DNA of 64,000 bases from contig JAUFSD010000012.1 in assembly GCA_033030425.1 (NCBI GenBank), positions 1,178,001 through 1,242,000 of the forward strand, given 5' to 3'. The DNA comes from Verpa conica. Taxonomy: Eukaryota; Ascomycota; Pezizomycetes; Pezizales; Morchellaceae. Of the stretch, positions 33,826 to 45,893 are shown piece by piece; position 1 is the stretch's first letter, and each line of letters opens with the position of its first letter. The position numbers were made by a program, and so were the translations under genes. The notes beneath the pieces were generated by a model, which did no database searches, had not been told where the DNA came from, and saw nothing but the letters and a program-made list of their open reading frames with translations.

Positions 33826-36800
33826 TACGTGCTTCTATGGGGGGGTTCTGTTTTATATCATGTGTAATGTTTGTGGGTGGTTTTTGTCTTTTTTTTATTA
33901 TTCCCTTCTCAGAAAAGGCAGTGGAATTAAGGGTACAGGTGAGACAGATTATTGAAGGTGGAGGTGATCAACCCAACAATAAAGATGATACGGGATGAAA
34001 CGAGAACAGTGTCTCTGAGTGTATTAGGAGAAACCCCAATATATTTATATTGATGAACTCGTATAAAGAGCTTAATTCCCATGCACCTACGCACGAAGTC
34101 ATAGATTCTCGCTCGTCCACCACTCGAGCGGGTAACCTCCCCAACATGCTACCAACCAACTATTAATAGTCTATAGAGAGACCACGGGTCGGCATATCAG
34201 TGTATATATATTTGGGATCCCGCAAGTCAATTAATAACCAGTCAACACAATTCTGATACCACCTACGCATAATATACCTCTACACACAATAAAAAGGGAG
34301 GGAGTATATATATATATATATACTAGCTAGTCGGAGACACGCATATGCACACCTATTAATAGAGGACGCGAAATTCACTTTTGCATTCTCAATCCGTGTA
34401 AATCATCAGCCCAGAAAAGCACCCATTCATAAAACATAGTATACGAGCTGAAAAGAAAAAAAAACAACTTAGATATTCAATTATACAGTATATCAGCCAC
34501 TTTTGTACATACATACATCCCTCTCGTATTCCACTATGATGAAAAATATTGAACTTAATCACCCTAACCTTACATGCAACTTCAGCCTTGACGCCTAGGG
34601 CTGTCAACTCTACCATGGTCATTGGGACGCTCATCCCCCGGAACGAGCCCTCTAAATCACTGATGACCTCTATGGAGCGGGTTCTACTAGGTAAATTATT
34701 GTTTTAAGAGCCTCCTCACCTAACTTCTTACATCTTGGTGTTTCGAATGTATGGTGTAATCGGTCCTAAAAGTGTACTGATATTTTAGGCCGATATTACA
34801 ACACCAATAATAGGTGGGTAGAATTTCCCTAAAAAAAAAAACTTGGGAAGCCTTTTGATGTAGTATTAAAGGTCTCTAAGTTTTTTGTAGACTACTGGGG
34901 GCTATGGTTGTTGTGGAATAAAGCCTCACTTTTAGGGTGTGAAAAGTGCCATTTGGAATAAGTTCTCTATTATACATAGGACATGACTAGATATACCCAC
35001 AGCGATTTTCTAAACTTTATGTATTAAAGAGGCTGTTTTTTATGTATTAGAAATACTTTAATATTTAGAATATAGCACTAGAGGTTTTTTGATAGTATTA
35101 TACAAAGATTTGTGTTTTTGAGGGGGAAGCAGTCAGTAGAGTTTGTATATTTGGGCATACTTGAGCATAATTTGGCACACTTGGGTGTTTCAAATCTCAA
35201 TTTAGCTACATAGTACACCTTTCAGGCCGTGCGCACCATATGTATTATAGGGCTACAATGGCTTTTTTTTCTCCATTTCTTTTTTTTAAATCTTACTCCG
35301 TTGCTCCGGGTAGGTGCATTCCGGGATATTGGATAACGGCGCTAATGCGAATGAGAACGCTTTTATTAGTGAGATGATTGGAGCTTATGGCCTAGTTGAG
35401 AGAGGGGGGGGAGGGCGGCTGTTGGGAAAGAGGTGCGGTTGTTAATAGGACTACTAATTGAATCTTTACACGCTTACGCTATGCGCGGTCATAATTTGTA
35501 GCTGGGCTGTTGTTGTAAGGCGGGTACAAGGCGGGTGTAGATTTCTTGGGTATGCTGCTTCGAGCGGCTGTTGTGTCTGGGAGTGGGGACTTGGTTGTTG
35601 CTTGGTAAGGGGAGGGTAACAATGTTGGATGTAAGGATGGTGATTTTTGGTTTTGACCGATAAGCTTGTGGGGTTTATTGGTAGTATATCGTGGGGTTTG
35701 GAGGAGCTTTTACACTTTGGTATGGTGATGTTGGGTGGTGCTATTACTGTGGGGCATAGATCTACAGAGGTGTCATGTACTTATGCTATATGTCAACGGA
35801 AGCCTGTTTTCTTTTCGTTCTTTAGTCTAGGGCGTAAGAAACAAGAAGAAAAAGAGGATTGATTAGTCTTATAGGGGCGGGGGTTGAGAGATACCGATAC
35901 AAGAGCAAGTGGGTGTAATATCCCTATCCAATCGGTTTAAAGAAGTCACCAGGTTCAGCTGGGAAGATTACTACTAAAAAGACTGATAAGCGGTTTGATG
36001 AGCATTGTGCTTTTATGTTGTGTTGGTTAGCTAGTGCTGAGTAAGAGGCGCTTGTGCCAGTTGATATTACAACCCACGGGTCCCATGTGGTTTATGAGTT
36101 GAGAAACCCCCTCCAGCGCGCTTATACAGAGTGCGTTTGTAGATTAGGAGTTTAAATTTGGCTGCATGTGCTTCTTGTTCCCTCTATATTTTAAATTTAC
36201 ATTAGGCTTAGAAATAAGTAACCGTTTATGTCTTCTATGACTACGGAGGGGAAGGAAATACAATGATTTCGGGGTTTCTGTCTCTATATACCGAAATGAT
36301 AGGTTAGTATGTGCTGTATATAATTTGAGGACTAGGTCGTTTCCAGAGGGGCTAAGAGATATTAATTAATTACTAATAAAGTATTAAATCGTGTCATGAG
36401 GTATCACTCGATCAATATATAATGAGCTTGTTGTAGATGCTTCCTAATAAGGATAGCTGATAGGCGGTTTCATATATGAGTCACGTGTTTTTCCTATTTG
36501 CTAGGTTTGAGGACCCAGGTAAAAGGCATACCATATGAGGGTTTAGGGTTTTCTCTTTCAGAGCATATATCGATAGATCTCTCTATCTCTTTTAGACAAT
36601 CAATTCAGCAGGTTATTACCACAGAGCTGTCGCGTGTTACAGTATGAATGAATTAATCATAAATGGAGCCCTAGGGCTTCGCGTATCGCAGAATATAGAG
36701 CGAAAACGGTAAAACTACTAATCACTTACAAGCTCAAAGACTTACGAGAAACATATGTATATAATTAATTGTTCTCGTATTAATAATTAACATATCACAT

Positions 36801-36993
36801 GAAGGTACCTTCGTTACTAGCGCTACGTTCTAAATAGACATAAAATACAGTACTACAGATAGAGTACATATGGGTATAAACAATCGCTCTTTGAGAATTT
36901 AATAGAGGCTACGTACCAAGGGAATCATCGATTCAATGGAATAGAAAATAAGGAAATATTTAAAAGGGACATTACTAGGTCTGGTAATTATCA
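33826..36993. other. Long intergenic stretch with ankyrin relic
   Basis: No intact gene in 3.2 kb. A (TA)9 microsatellite lies at 34305-34322. At 35323-35360 the plus strand reads GILDNGANANENA, matching the GILLDNGASKNYEN unit of the upstream F-box/ankyrin protein, but both flanks are closed. Otherwise the sequence is AT-rich with no recognised element. Confidence 0.45.
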
Positions 36994-38301
36994 TTATCTT
37001 CTAGCCTCGGGCCAGATAGATTTGAGGTAGGCTGCGAAAATCGCAGCAAATAGGCAGAGCCAGATGAGGGAATACGGAAATGTGAAAATCCCGGGGAGCC
37101 CCTTGAGGGTCATTTGGGCCTCGTTCTGCCTAGAGTCATCCTGGTTGCCCTTGCTCTTCTTAACCTGATGCTCACGCTGGACCTGAACCTGATCCTCACT
37201 CAGAATCTCAACCTGGCTCTGGTCCTCATCCTCATCCTCGTATTCATCCTCATCCTCATTCCCGTCCTCGTCCTCGTCCCTATCCTCGTCTCCGTACCCA
37301 TCCTCATCCTCTTCCCCATCCTCGTCCTCGTCCCCATCCTCATCCTCCTCTTCATATTCCTCCTCTACCACCTGATTCGGAATTTTAGTAATCCTTTGCT
37401 GACGCAATTTATTCTTTTGTAACTGCAGTCTGGTATTCTGTTGCCGAACCCTGACCTCTTCAAGTTTTTGAATATTTCTCAAGTCCAATTCCCGATCTTC
37501 ACTCCTTGTCTTTTCATTTTCCATCATCTGGCGAATCGAGGCCATATCTCTAGCAGATACATAGCCAAGAATACCTTTTCCATAATTATCCACAACGCCA
37601 GTGTTGGCGCCTCCTTCCAATAAGATCTCGACAACAGCCAACCTATCATTTGAACTAGACATAAAGTCACCAGACCTCAGCCCAGGCACTGACGTAAAAT
37701 GACGTACTTTCGCCTCATGATCCAACACAGCATAGTGAAGAGCAGTAGCCCCATTACTATCCCTGAAATTGACATCTGCGCCCTGCTCCACCAATATAGT
37801 AACCGTCGATAACCTTCCATCAGCAACAGCAAAATGCAACGCGGTGTTCCCCCCATATCTAGTCTGCTTATTCATTTCTGCGCCTCCCTCCTTGATCAAC
37901 ATCTCGGCGATTTCGCCATGTCCGCATTTCACAGCATAGTGGAGGGCAGTCCAGCCTTGTGTGGTCTGGGCATCGACGTCAAGGCCTCTCTGGATAAGTG
38001 CGGAGACAACCCCGCCGTGACCTCCCTCGGCTGCGTAGTGGAGTGCCGTTTTGTTGTTTTCGCTGGGGTTGCATGTAGTGGTGTCGACCCCGTAGTCGAA
38101 GAGTGTCTTGATAAGGTCTGTGTGTCCGTTTTTTGCAGACCAAAGGAATAATGTCATGTCAGGCTCGTCTTGTTGGATTGCGTATTCAAGGAAAGGGATT
38201 ATATGGGAGGCTGTAGCTCGGTGAGAATCGTTGATAGCGCTCTTACTGTGGTTTTTTGCGACAATTCTTTGTAGTTCTTGGGGTATGTTGAAAAGTGACA
38301 T
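36994..38301 (-). CDS. Ankyrin-repeat protein with coiled coil, acidic repeat and C-terminal membrane anchor
   Basis: Single exon, 435 aa from ATG 38301; the frame is open a little further upstream but without another ATG. The N-terminus MSLFNIPQELQRIVAKN is placed where related proteins have an F-box and may be an eroded one. Ankyrin units run from about residue 50: FLWSAKNGHTDLIKTLFDYG, ALHYAAEGGHGGVVSALIQR, ALHYAVKCGHGEIAEMLIKE, ALHFAVADGRLSTVTILVEQ and a degenerate fifth and sixth. A coiled coil (LRNIQKLEEVRVRQQNTRLQ) follows, then an acidic EDEDG-type repeat of about 50 residues (37228-37374). The last 30 residues hold one hydrophobic helix (YSLIWLCLFAAIFAAYL) followed by KSIWPEARR, the layout of a tail-anchored protein. 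Function unknown; recruitment of partners to an organelle surface is a guess. Confidence 0.78.
   Translation of the reverse strand: MSLFNIPQELQRIVAKNHSKSAINDSHRATASHIIPFLEYAIQQDEPDMTLFLWSAKNGHTDLIKTLFDYGVDTTTCNPSENNKTALHYAAEGGHGGVVSALIQRGLDVDAQTTQGWTALHYAVKCGHGEIAEMLIKEGGAEMNKQTRYGGNTALHFAVADGRLSTVTILVEQGADVNFRDSNGATALHYAVLDHEAKVRHFTSVPGLRSGDFMSSSNDRLAVVEILLEGGANTGVVDNYGKGILGYVSARDMASIRQMMENEKTRSEDRELDLRNIQKLEEVRVRQQNTRLQLQKNKLRQQRITKIPNQVVEEEYEEEDEDGDEDEDGEEDEDGYGDEDRDEDEDGNEDEDEYEDEDEDQSQVEILSEDQVQVQREHQVKKSKGNQDDSRQNEAQMTLKGLPGIFTFPYSLIWLCLFAAIFAAYLKSIWPEARR
37228..37374 (-). repeat. Minisatellite encoding acidic EDEDG repeats
   Basis: Imperfect tandem CCTCATCCTCATCC-type units on the plus strand encode, on the minus strand, repeated EDEDG/GDEDED blocks in the ankyrin protein. 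The repetition makes this segment prone to length change. Confidence 0.75.
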
Positions 38302-40154
38302 TATGAAAGTGGTATTATTATTAGGGGTCAAGAAGACGTTTTTGTATAAGGGTTTTTTTTTAGCTTTTGGATGGTGAGATTGTTTGTAGAAGGCGCAGGT
38401 GCTTGAACACGTAGAGATGGAGGATGAACAAGGTGAAAGGAGGGAAAGAGATTAAATAAATAACCAATTGAATAAGAGCAGTCACAATAGACTACCCTGC
38501 CCTGTGTTTTGGGGAGATTAGGGCTTTGATATGTCTCAGACAGTGACTAGCTTCTCGGATAGCAAATAGAATGCTGTTATTGCAAGCCCTAATTGAGCCT
38601 CCACGTATAGAGAGGCTGTGAGATGAGTGGTTGTTGGTGTAGATGTTTTAGAGGCCGTGGGAGACCGGCACCTTGTTTAGGTAGTAGTGCTGAAGAGAGT
38701 TGAAGAGGAGCTAGTAGTAGATATTGGTTGTATCTAAATCAGGATAAAATGTTTCGAAAAAGTAACTTTTATAAAGCTGTGGGTTGTCTAGGGGGGGGGG
38801 GGTTAAGTCTGGATGGAGGGAAGTGGGGCAAATGCAGGGTTTATATACAAATCCGACCGCTTTTTCGCGGATAATTTTTGGATGTATGTAATCAGATGCG
38901 CTCCCCCCTAGTCAATAGACACCAAGTTCAATAGGACTTGGCTATAAGGGGATAGAACTATTCCTATTAGGTGCTTTACTTAACCGGAAATTTTCCATCT
39001 AAGAAATGAAACAGCTATCATTAAGTAGACTAAGCTTATCTTGTGAAACCTCAGTTGTCTCCGACCTATAAAAAAAGTCATTGCATTAAAACCGTAAACA
39101 ATATTTGATTTAGCCATTAAAACACTAATGATCCTAGTAGTGAAATTTTGTAGTGTAATTAATTAAAAACGACGATCAATGCCACTTGTGGTAACATCTT
39201 CATCTGTCGGTCTAAATATTATTACAGCATACTCAAAGGGTACGATGCTGCGCGCTATGGGCCTACCGTAATCTCTAGGCATGTATCACTTAAATTAGGT
39301 AGTATTTTAGGGAGTTCAAGTTTTGGGATCTATAACCTAGACCAGAAGAAAGCACATTGGCATTTTGTTTATTTCAGGTAATGATAGACCAGAGCCTACG
39401 TGATGTTTTGTGATCTTCATATCTCTGTGATAGAATGAACGCAGTCCTCCGTATATTCTACCTTAAATGGATAAACTACATGTATGTGATGTTTCTATAG
39501 AGGGAGGTTTACTACGATATGTGAAGTGGTGGAATAAAGTATATATTTTAAAGTGAGAGTTACTAAAAACAAAGAAATACTCGAAGGTAATACAACTGAT
39601 CATTGGCCCCCAAAAACACAACTGTTGTGAGAATCTTTATTTCTTTGACTAGTTTGCCTGTACATCCATATCAATTGGCTTATATAAAGAGACCCGCCCG
39701 CCTGTACCAACGAATTGCCGCCCTACCCCATCCGTAATGAAGGAGATCTAACTGTACACCCCACCATTGCCCTTAACAAAACCCCAGGACCCCATGAAGA
39801 AACAAAACAAGATGCCTTCAGAAACAAAAAGAAAAGGAAAATAGAGAAAAGGCAAGAATATGTATAGTAAAGGTAAAGAGTATTTATGTTTGCTCGCCCA
39901 TAGTAAACCAGTAGCCCCCAACCGCTGACTTCCCTTCCCCTACTCCACGTAGAGTAAAGTAGAATGATTCGGATAGAGTACCGCCAAGGAAAACAAAAGA
40001 AACCAAGATCAAAAGAGAATGGATAGGACATAAGAAAAATAAAGAGAAAGAACCACTTCGATCAATAGTGTTGAGATCTGAATCAACTCCCCCACTCATC
40101 TTCATGTCCACCTATTCTTATGGCCCTTATTAGTGCCAGAATGTGGTGTGACGA
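38302..40154. other. Intergenic
   Basis: 5' flank of the ankyrin gene and 3' flank of mex67. A long poly-G run lies at about 38790-38802. Short frames at 39723-40111 (-) lie downstream of the mex67 stop and have no recognisable content. Confidence 0.45.
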
Positions 40155-42854
40155 TTATACAGGCCTCGCGATATTCGGGTCAAATGCATCCGGAGGAATA
40201 TTTCCAGCCGCCTATAAGTCATCACTATGTTAGCACCCTAATCTCTCCTAAAAACTAGATAGAGGGGAAGGTATACATACATTAGCCTGAACAAACGCCG
40301 TCCAGCCTTCCTCCAAATCCCATCCAGTCTCAGTTAGACACAATTGCGCCCATTCCATCTTTAAGCCTGATCGTCTCGCGAATTCGTAGCATTTCGCCAT
40401 GTTTTGTTGCTCTATTTGTTCTGCTGTTGGTTGCTGTATAATGGCTTCTTGGCCTGTGTTCATACCTGCCGCCGCGATCATAGGCATTCCCGTTGGCACT
40501 GCTACAGGGGCTAGTACTTCAGGTTCCTCTTTCCAGCTTTCAAATCCGCCGTAGGATCTAACAACGAGAATATCATTCCCGACCTTCACAGCTCCGTTTG
40601 CATCCGGTCTTAGGATAAAAGTTCTATCGAAGCTCCTTTTGACGATTTTATCGTCATTCGACTCCTCGAACTCGCCATGGACGCAACACATCACACCTCC
40701 AACCATAATACCTCCAGCACCCACTACTTCGATCGGCCATACGTCAAAGCTCCATAACTCTTCGTTTCCAAGGTTATGTCGAACAGGCGGTAGCTCATTC
40801 CAGATACGCCCAATTGCTTCGGGGCCATTAAAGAGGCGGCCAATAACGAAACCATTCGAGTTGTTGTGAGATATACGAGTGAGATTGCGGGATCGAGGAA
40901 TATATGGATCCCACCATTGACGTAGACCTTGCTGAGATTCGACGCGGGGGGCAGAGGTATTAACAGACAATGAGAAGGATGAAGCAGAGTCATAAAATTG
41001 TGATAATACTGTGGCTTTGTCGGAGTCGTAAGTTGCAAAGAACCTATTATTCACGAGTTAGCAGCAAGCTATGGGGGGGATACCGAGGTATACATACGTG
41101 GATAGAAACCCCATGGCGACACCATGGTCATCTTGTAAGAATTTTCCCTTAGTCTTCAATGGAAGCACTGGTCTTCCATTCTCATCTACTGCAGTCATTC
41201 TCCCCACTCCAGGATTTCCCATGCGGCGACTGTCATCGCCGATTTTGACGGTTGTCCGGTCTAAAGCAACGTTATCTAACATCTGGAGTGTAGGGTATCT
41301 CCTCATTGCCTCCTGTTTGTAATCAGGAAGCCTGGTCATTGGGTTCCCTATCAGCACCAGTTGTTCTAGATTCTTGAATCTATTCTTCCAGGTATCCAGT
41401 GCATGCCAGCTCTCGATCATGTTACCTTGCAAACTCAAATTTTTCAGGTCTGGGAAGGTAACACTCAAGGTGGTCACAGCACGATTATCTTTCAGTGAGT
41501 TGTAGGCGAGAGATATGCTATGTACCGTATCACGTTTCTGCTGCGCAGACTGAAATCGTTTATCCGCGATTTGCATTAATGCAGGGAACATCTTACTTGT
41601 CGTTGAACTAAGCTCAAAAAATCCGTTCTGCTTGAGAAGTGGATCTTCACCGAGTTTGCTTAGGTCAAGGAATTTTGTATCTCCGTTATACCTGTTGGCG
41701 AGAACCTGCTCAAGGGTCTTGATCGTATCGACCGTATCTTTGCTTTTTGGAGCAGCTTGGGAAATGATTGCATTGCTCCGAGTCTCGATAGATGAGGTAA
41801 TGTTGTTGAGGTTAGGTGCGGTAATCCGGAGGTGTGCAGATGCGAATACGACGTTGTCCCATTCGAGGAGGGAGCTGATCTTGCTGAGAGGGAGAAACAC
41901 AATTATACGGTCGCCTTGTCTTTGGGTCTAGATTGGTGCACAAAAAGGTTGCGAGATAGGATCGCTTTAGTATATGGTTCTTCCTAAGTTTTAAATTGCA
42001 TGTGAAAATGAAGGGGCTTTGCAAATTCGCGACATCATTTTGGCCTTGTTTTTCTTCTCCTATTTTCTTCGAGTTTTCGCACGACTTTTTGGACGTTTTT
42101 TGGGTTTTGTCTTTTCGAGTTGGGACTTTGTATTCGGGATAGTATACCATGATGCCACGCAATGAGGATACTTTGGTAATATCGGGGGAAACTTCCAGAA
42201 GTCCACAGGTCTCGCAACATCTTCGAAACTCTCCCCGCTGCCAAAGCAAGCATCGTAGTAGTACAAAAAAAACACCACCCAATGGCGGATAGGCGCGAAG
42301 AAGAAAAACGATATATCCACAAAATGATGCAGCAGAGGATAGATGGTGACTAAAAAAGGAAATTTTTTTTGGATTATCAGTCTTACCTTTCTAAACTTTA
42401 TTCCGCTCTTCCTCTCTAGAAAGTTCACACAATCATCTGGAGTTCCCCTACTCTCCTTCCAGCCTTCAACCCTCGCCTCAACTGTAGGCCCTTCATTTCC
42501 ATACGACTCCCCAGGTCTTCTGCCTGGCGGTTGGTAAACTCCATGCCTTGGTTTTGTTCCGACTGGGTCCCTCCTTGGGTTGCCCCTCATAGCCCCACTA
42601 CCACCACCTCCTCTAGGTCTATCTGACGCGGGCCCTCGTGGTGGATTTGAACCTGGACCTCCTCCTCGACTGAAAACACCTCTACCGCGACCACCACGTC
42701 CACCGCGACCACCCCCGCCCCCACCACCGCCAGCGGGACCATCCATGTCAAGATCTCCATCACGATCAACTCTGACACGGCCGCCAGTGCGTTTTTGGAT
42801 ACCACCACCACCGCGTGAGGTCCCCCCCCTAGGACGAAGAGCGGTGGAGTTCAT
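40155..42854 (-). CDS. mex67: mRNA export receptor Mex67/NXF1
   Basis: Four exons, 42854-42387, 41927-41098, 41043-40281 and 40211-40155, give 705 aa. Introns are 41928-42386 (459 nt), 41044-41097 and 40212-40280; all phases agree. The N-terminal 105 residues are RGG-rich (GGRGGRGGRGRG). The RNP-like fold starts at FLERKSGIKFRK and continues across intron 1 as TQRQGDRIIVFLP and LLEWDNVVFASAHLRI. A leucine-rich-repeat block follows (FPDLKNLSLQGNMIES, FKNLEQLVLIGNPM, YPTLQMLDNVALD), then the NTF2-like domain from FFATYDSDKATVLSQFYD (about 433-590) and a TAP-C/UBA-like end (EFARRSGLKMEWAQLCLTET, ending NIPPDAFDPNIARPV). With Mtr2 this receptor carries mRNPs through nuclear pores. It is divergent from ERV46, with about 1 kb between starts. 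Confidence 0.95.
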
Positions 42855-43863
42855 ATGCAGGCCAGTCGACTACGTGCGAAGTAGCGAAATTACGCACGAA
42901 AAAGCAGGATTTTCTCCCGGTCTTGACAGTGATTTTTTTAGCGAAAACAAGCTGCTGTTGATATAAATGCTGCGCTACTATGTGGTTATGGATGGGAGAG
43001 AATTTCCTGTAATTAGCAAAACTCAAAGATAGACATGCGACACAAAGAAAACCTCGCTAGCGCCAGGAGCAGATGAGCTGGCGGTGGGACGATGGGGGGC
43101 AGATTCTCCGCATTACGGAACTTCAACGAACTCATAAATCCCAGCTAGACAGCCACCCAAAGCTCGACCTTCTATGGCACCCCGTTGGAGTGGTTGATGG
43201 TGCTGGTACATACCTTGTTCAGAATTTGTGTGTACGCGTTGGGAGACTGGTGGATAGCAAGTTCCGGGATGGGAAACAGATAAGCAAACGATGATAGAAC
43301 GGCAAATGGAGGATATTCTTTCGATGGTGGTAGCAGCAGGGGAAGCTTGTAGTTGTAGCTTGAGATTGATGATGTTGGAAGAGAAGAGGGGGAGAACAAG
43401 GAACACTTTGCAGATTGAATGAGAGCGGGAGACGTAAAGAGAAAGTGGCGATGATGCGAAGGAGCCTTGGCACGTGTGTGACTCAACGCGTGACACGAGT
43501 AGGATAAAGACCACTAAACGCCTGTATTAGGTAATCATATGGGGCTGACCCGACACAGCCACACACGCCCCCTTCAGGCTCATTAGCCCAGGGTTTGTAC
43601 CACCCCGTGCATCAGTTGGTATTCAGGCACAGGTTCCTTACTTAGAATTGCTCGTTACAACAACGGTGGCCTCTTCTCTGAGTATCGTATGCAGGTCGAC
43701 ACTGGCATTCAACCTCAGACAGACCGACAACTTCCTCTAATCCTTTCTTCTGTTCCCCTCCCCGCGTCATTCCTTTCTCTTCTATTGTTCTAATCCCTCT
43801 AACTGGCGGGATCTCTGCTTTGAACTCTCAGAATACAAATACATTCCTAAATTAGTAGCAGCC
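42855..43863. other. Divergent intergenic region between mex67 and ERV46
   Basis: About 1 kb holding both promoters. A minus-strand frame at 43113-43514 lacks recognisable content and is probably non-coding. No defined factor site was identified. Confidence 0.45.
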
Positions 43864-45266
43864 ATGGGACGAGGCTCACGGCTGACCCGTTTGGACGCAT
43901 TTACAAAGACGGTTGAAGATGCGCGTGTCCGCACAACGTCCGGCGGTATTGTTACGATCTTCAGTATCGTTGTTGTTTTTGTGCTTGTTGTATCGGAGTT
44001 CAATGATTACCGGAGAATCATTGTGAGGCCAGAGTTGGTGGTGGATAAGACGAGGGGGGAGGTTTGTTTTTTCCCCTCCATTTGTTTCTCCAAGCTAGCC
44101 TAGTAGAGGCGACTGGTCCTAAGCTTAGGATAATAGTCCTCAGCATGGAGTTTGTGCGCACGCTATTCAAAGTACCTGTGCTGACTGATATCCTTTTTAG
44201 CAACTCCCAATTAACTTGAACATTACCTTTCCCCACGTCCCATGTGAGCTCCTCACCCTGGACGTAATGGACGTGTCTGGAGAGCAGCAGTCCTCCATTA
44301 CTCATGGCATCTCACTCACTCGCCTTACCCCGTACCCTGAGTCCCGCCCTGTCTCCACCTCCTCCCTCAATCTCCATGACGACTCCGCCTCCCACCTTGA
44401 CCCCTCCTACTGCGGAAACTGCTATGGCGCGCCAGCCCCCGAGGGCAAGAATGGATGCTGCAACACCTGCGAGGATGTCCGTGAGTCATATGCGAGCATT
44501 GGATGGGCCTTTGGCAAAGGGGAGGGTGTTGAGCAGTGCGAACGTGAACACTACGCTGAGCGTCTCGACAGCATGAGAGAAGAAGGCTGCAATATCGCTG
44601 GACACCTGAGTGTCAACAAGGTTATTGGTAACTTCCATATTGCGCCTGGAAAGTCCTTCTCTACCGCACAGATGCACGTGCACGATCTCAATCAGTACTT
44701 TGCCTCCTCCAAGGCACACACTTTCACGCACACTATCCACTCTCTGTCCTTTGGCCCCGAGCTCCCCAGCTCCGTCAAGCATCAGCACAACCCTCTCGAC
44801 AACACAAACCAGTCTACTGATGAGCGCTCGTTCAACTTTATGTATTTCATCAAGGTCGTCTCAACCTCCTACCTACCTCTCGGCGTCACGGAGACTACCG
44901 AAGGTGCTGGAACTGGCGCAGTCGAAACTCACCAGTATTCTGTTACTAGCCACAAGCGTAGTCTTATGGGTGGACAGGACGCGGACCATGCTAGCACCGT
45001 TCACGCGAAAGGAGGAATTCCGGGTGTCTTCTTCTCATACGTAAGTTTCCCATCCACACACCCAAGCTAGATCTTAAGTCGAAACTAACACAATATAGGA
45101 TATCTCACCGATGAAAGTCATCAACCGTGAAGCCCGCGCAAAGAGCTTCGGTGGGTTCTTGACAGGCATCTGCGCTGTTATCGGTGGAACATTGACTGTC
45201 GCTGCTGCAGTTGATAGGGGTGTTTATGAAGGTGCATTGAGGGTTAAGAAGCTACACCAGGGTTAA
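43864..45266 (+). CDS. ERV46: COPII vesicle / ERGIC protein Erv46
   Basis: Three exons, 43864-44061, 44201-45040 and 45099-45266, give 401 aa. Introns 44062-44200 and 45041-45098 fall between KTRGE and QLPINLNITFP, and between FFSY and DISPMKV. The N-terminus (RLTRLDAFTKTVEDARVRT) precedes TM1 (VTIFSIVVVFVLVVSEF, about 31-47). The lumenal domain contains the family cysteines (CGNCYGAP, GCCNTCEDVRESY) and LSFGPELP. TM2 is near the C-terminus (GGFLTGICAVIGGTLTVAAA), followed by a short cytosolic tail ending KKLHQG. Erv46 works with Erv41 as a retrograde receptor that returns escaped ER residents lacking HDEL; both cycle in COPII/COPI vesicles. All conserved parts are present. Confidence 0.95.
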
Positions 45267-45789
45267 GTTTCGTGGTGGTAGGAGGAGGTGCAGGCACGAA
45301 GTGAAGGGGATGGCAAGGTTTTGGGGTATGCGTTGCATAAGACGTTTCATCACGATATGGGTCATTTTAGGCTGGGTTGATTGGGTTGTGTATTTGTACA
45401 AATTTTTCTTTGCTTTATTCTGCATTCTTTTTTTACTGACTTGCCGTGCAATGCGTGGGTATGTGGAGTAAAAAGTAAGAGAAGGAAACGGTGCTAGTGG
45501 GAAAACGTGGTTAAATGATATCATTCGTTTTTTTATCTGGATCTCGCGAGTTTATGTAGAACTGAAGAATTGCTGCGTTTTGTTCTAAATTAGCTCTGAA
45601 ACGTTTAAACCAGAGGTTAGACAGTAGTATATCAAGAGTGTTGAAGTATTATGAAATTCAGCAGAAAGTCAAGCTATCACATGGGACGAGATGAGAATGA
45701 GATGAGATGGAGGGATGCGCCGAGTGATGACCTGTGATACATCTCTTGGCTTCCGTTTCAGCCAGTATACCATAAACTGTTAAAAGATG

Positions 45790-45893
45790 CTGCCCCCCCT
45801 AAAGTGGCGGTGGCTCAACACAGAATAGCAGCTTTGTCAACTAGAGCTAGCCAATCGAGAATATTACAATGTTGGCCCCACTAGGGGGGGCAG
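45790..45893. repeat. Short hairpin/MITE-like element
   Basis: CTGCCCCCCCTA at 45790-45801 is repeated exactly in inverted orientation at 45882-45893. No clear target-site duplication and no coding capacity. It may be a small non-autonomous element. Confidence 0.35.

Noticed and set aside
41928..42386. C/D-box snoRNA inside mex67 intron 1
   Set aside because: ATGATGT and CTGA-like strings are present but not in the right order or spacing for a C/D snoRNA.
43113..43514. 133-codon minus-strand frame between mex67 and ERV46
   Set aside because: No domain, overlapping frames in two other phases, and located where both promoters must lie.
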